A stretch of DNA of 64,000 bases from assembly GCA_039621445.1 (NCBI GenBank), contig CP154956.1, forward strand, positions 35,127,437 through 35,191,436, written 5' to 3'. A program made the position numbers and the translations under genes. This document shows positions 61,568 through 64,000 of this stretch, piece by piece; position 1 is the stretch's first letter, and every line of letters starts with the position of its first letter. The stretch is from Euglena gracilis (lineage: Eukaryota > Euglenida > Euglenophyceae > Euglenales). The notes below the pieces were generated by a model that searched no databases, was not told the origin of the DNA, and worked only from the letters and a program-made list of their open reading frames with translations.

Positions 61568-62465
61568 TATTGCCCGTGGCGCCGCTGGACGCGTGCTCTG
61601 ACCATCCCTTTGACACAAATCTGTCAGTATGCTCGTTCATCTGGCACACTCAATAATCCCAAGCAAAAATTTGTACTACAACAACGCGTGCTGCTTTGAA
61701 CAGGTGAAAATCTTTTGAAACAAACCACAAAATTCTGTAAGCCAGCTTTATTTTGAATGCCATCTTCTGAGAATTCAGAGGATTCATCACAAAAATTTGT
61801 GCCAAACCTTTGGGGGTTGTACCACCAAAGGTTCTGGTTGGTGACCAGTGGTCATACTGAATGCCCCCCCCCCTCTGAAGCGGTCCCTGCTTTCAGATCA
61901 AACCTGCAAAAAATTCACTAAAACCCGCGGAGTATGTGGTGATGGCCGTGCGGTGATGGAGGGGGGGGCGGCGTGTGGGGTGTGGAAAGAGAGTCATTTA
62001 GCCAGCCCCTGGTAGGGGTTGGGGACTGGTCTTCGCAAAATGACTGGCTCGTTTTTTTTTGGCCCAGACTAAGGGGCAAACCACTAATGGACTCGACTTC
62101 AAAGGCCCCGCAAATTTTGCTTGCTTTTTTTCCACGTTTGTAAGCAATTCGTAGATTCCATGCCGACCCTCCTCACTATCCCCGAAATGCCGAGTGCCTG
62201 AAAATAGCCATTTTCAACGTCGAATTGGTTGGCATGCAATGGGGTTCAAAACCAACCCCCCACAGAGGGGGGGGGGGTGCCTGAACATCCAAGGAAGATT
62301 TCCCACTTCTCAGCAACAGAGAATGCGATATCTGATGTTTTTTTTTTTTTTTTTCAGGGTTCTTTTTCCCATATTCTTCTGCATTTTTTTTTTGCTTTTA
62401 TTCGTATGTCACAGTTTACAGCATTTTTCCCAGACCCAACCTCAGCAGCGGCATTTCCTTTGCAG
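61568..62465. other. Intron, no exon recognised
   Basis: AT-rich with C and G runs and a T tract before the acceptor TTTGCAG. No coding frame or named repeat seen. Confidence 0.4.
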
Positions 62466-62556
62466 GGATTCCAGCAGCGTTGGGTGGACCGGATCACTCA
62501 GGAGATGAAACAGCAGCCGCATTTGGCAGCGTTTGACGAGCAGAGTCTGGGCCAGG
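62466..62556 (+). CDS. Coiled-coil host gene, exon m (GT donor)
   Basis: GFQQRWVDRITQEMKQQPHL then AAFDEQSLGQ; phase 0 in, 1 out. Confidence 0.6.
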
Positions 62557-62733
62557 GTGGTACCGGACAAACATTTTTGTGGATGGATGGCAGTGCCCCC
62601 CAACAATGTCTGCAACTGGAATGATGATTCCCGTCCATCCTGCTCTTTTTGCGGCAACAATAGAGTGCCTCCAACGGAGCTCACAGCTCATACCACCCTG
62701 CCTGAGAAGTCATGCCTGGTGAGCCAGCAACAG

Positions 62734-62841
62734 ATATGGACCCAGAGGCGGAGCGCCAGAACCTACGCGCCACAGTGGAAGATTTGCAAAATCGTTTGCG
62801 GACGGCACTGAACTGTGCCGCCGATATGCATTTCAGTCAGG
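62734..62841 (+). CDS. Coiled-coil host gene, exon n (GC donor)
   Basis: AT completes Asp, then MDPEAERQNLRATVEDLQNR and LRTALNCAADMHFSQ. Acceptor GCAACAG. The frame continues GAAYF then stops, so either the donor is G|GC at 62842 or the gene ends a few codons later at the TGA. Confidence 0.55.
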
Positions 62842-62879
62842 GCGCAGCCTATTTCTGACTGCAAAACATCAATTGCAAG

Positions 62880-63060
62880 CGCCGAAAAAATTCTATTTTT
62901 AGCACTTTTCGCGATTTTTCGGCCATTTTTTTTTGTGGGCCCCCCCCCGGGACCTCCACCCCCTCCCCCCCCGGGGGGGCCCCCCCAGGGGGGGGGTTGT
63001 TGGGGGGGATTTTTTCCTTCCCCCGAACTCCCCCCCCCAAAAAACCCATTCTGTTCCCAA
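62880..63060. repeat. Repeat unit, partner of 63824-63985
   Basis: Both contain GCCGAAAAAATCTATTTTTAG-like sequence, CACTTTTCGCGATTTTTCGG, CCATTTTT, GTGGG and long C/G blocks, then (at 63824) a tail CTTAAAAAACCCCTG. Confidence 0.65.
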
Positions 63061-63289
63061 GAGCAATGAATTTTTTCCTTCGCTTTGCGCCATGTGCAAA
63101 TTGGTGTTGAGAAGTTGAAAAGTTGACTTCTACCATGTTTTTTTGCACTTCAAAAAATCTGAATGTTTGAGAAAATTCATCATTTTCGTGTTTGAAATTG
63201 GGTTTTCTCGTGGTTTTTTTTTTTGCCGGCTGTGTATGAGGCCACCCCCTTTCACTTTGCACACCCCGCCTGGATCTGTTTGTCCCTTC

Positions 63290-63690
63290 ACCAAACTAAA
63301 CTTTCTAATTGGCACTGGCTGATTTTCGGTATTGGACCGACCCTCCTCTTGGTAAGAGCCAAAAAAAGACGGATCAAAAACAACACCCAGCAACACCCCA
63401 TGTTCATGTGTTCATGTTCATGTGTGGCTTGGGATGCATTTTGCGCGTAGTCCCCCAATTCTTCATCGCCTCCGAAACCTTCTGCGCCTGTGGTGTCAAC
63501 TGGACGTCCATCACTGTTGTCACACTGTTTTCCAACACAGTTTTTTTTTCAAAAACTGTTATGCTTTTTTCCACCACACCAACAACTTTTCACACCCGGG
63601 GTCAGAGAAAGTGACCACTCCACCCGATGACGAAATGCAACCAAGGGTGTGGTTGTGCCACATCGCGATTTGTTTTGGTGCTTCAATCAA
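63290..63690 (+). pseudogene. Decayed copy of the + strand retroelement protease region
   Basis: Shares ordered blocks with 28320-28800: TTGGCACTGGCTG / TTGACACTGGTTG at the active site, CTCTTGGTAAG, TGGCTTGGGATG / TGATTTGGGATG, CCACACCAACAAC and TTTTTCACACCCGGGGT-like sequence. It is riddled with stops. It shows that the source of the opposite-sense segment in element B exists elsewhere on its own. Confidence 0.6.
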
Positions 63691-63823
63691 AATCTAGGTC
63701 ACGGATTTTTTTAAGTTTTCACCCCCCGGGGCGGGGGAGGGGGGGAAGGATGGGTGGGTACGCCGGACCCCCTCCCCCCCGGGGGGGGGGGGGTCCCCCC
63801 AGAGGGGGTGGGATATACTTTTT

Positions 63824-63985
63824 TCGGCGCCGCAGGCGCCGAAAAAATCTATTTTTAGCACTTTTCGCGATTTTTCGGCCATTTTTGTGGGTCCCCCGGG
63901 ACCCCCTCCCCCCCGGCCCCCCCCCCCCCCGGGGGGGGGGGGGGTGGGGGGGGGCCCCCCCCCCCCCCCCCGCCTTAAAAAACCC
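63824..63985. repeat. GGCGCCGCAGGCGCC hairpin repeat at the right edge
   Basis: Starts with TTTTCGGCGCCGCAGGCGCCGAAAA and repeats the 62880 unit, followed by long pure C and G runs. Confidence 0.65.
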
Positions 63986-64000
63986 CTGATCTTGGTGTGT

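Overview
The window is eukaryotic nuclear DNA packed with retroelements, with at least one spliced host gene. I think a dinoflagellate is the most likely source, at moderate confidence. The clearest host gene (about 50.5-62.8 kb) can be rebuilt from 14 short exons whose reading phases all match. About half of its introns start with GC instead of GT, and acceptors are often AG|G, which is a known dinoflagellate habit. Lysine/glycine-rich proteins and a methyltransferase-bearing LTR retrotransposon fit that too. A charophyte or another alga is not excluded. No tRNA or rRNA gene, CRISPR array or bacterial-type operon was seen.

Layout. 1-544: end of a minus-strand retroelement gene, cut by element A. 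545-14274 (+): element A, a Ty3/gypsy-type LTR retrotransposon with both LTRs, an initiator-tRNA-Met-type primer site, and a polypurine tract. Its order is gag (coiled coil, capsid-like, RRM-like, K/G-rich), DNA cytosine-C5 methyltransferase domain, protease, RT, RNase H, integrase, chromodomain, then a long Ala/Pro-rich extension with one membrane segment. 14275-16704: start of a second copy of A that shares the middle LTR. 17244-34180 (-): element B, a large chromodomain LTR retrotransposon with matched LTRs, primer site, polypurine tract and a perfect 5-bp target duplication. It carries a long unrecognised third ORF after integrase. It also holds a 3.7-kb segment in the opposite sense with gag zinc knuckle, protease and a Dam-like methyltransferase domain. 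That segment is itself hit by a small DNA transposon. 34.2-34.7 kb: remnant of the older chromodomain element into which B jumped. 36058-41246 (-): a two-ORF LINE with an R2-like architecture (zinc finger, RT, CCHC, restriction-like endonuclease) and three 2A-like motifs upstream of RT.

41-64 kb: host exons on the + strand separated by introns and spacers full of G and C homopolymers, tiny foldback elements, GGCGCC-type hairpins flanked by A/T tracts, and MITE-like repeats. The 50.5-62.8 kb gene encodes a mostly alpha-helical coiled-coil protein of about 630 residues in the visible part. Further exon-like pieces at 43-50 kb, one with a CxxC pair, belong to one or more other genes.

How the parts relate: most coding material is selfish. 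Elements A and B seem to prime from the same initiator tRNA and both end in chromodomains, and two different methyltransferase-type domains occur in the retroelements. Most retroelement ORFs carry a few frameshifts (often at C or G runs) or single in-frame stops, so these copies are probably decayed, or partly mis-assembled at homopolymers.
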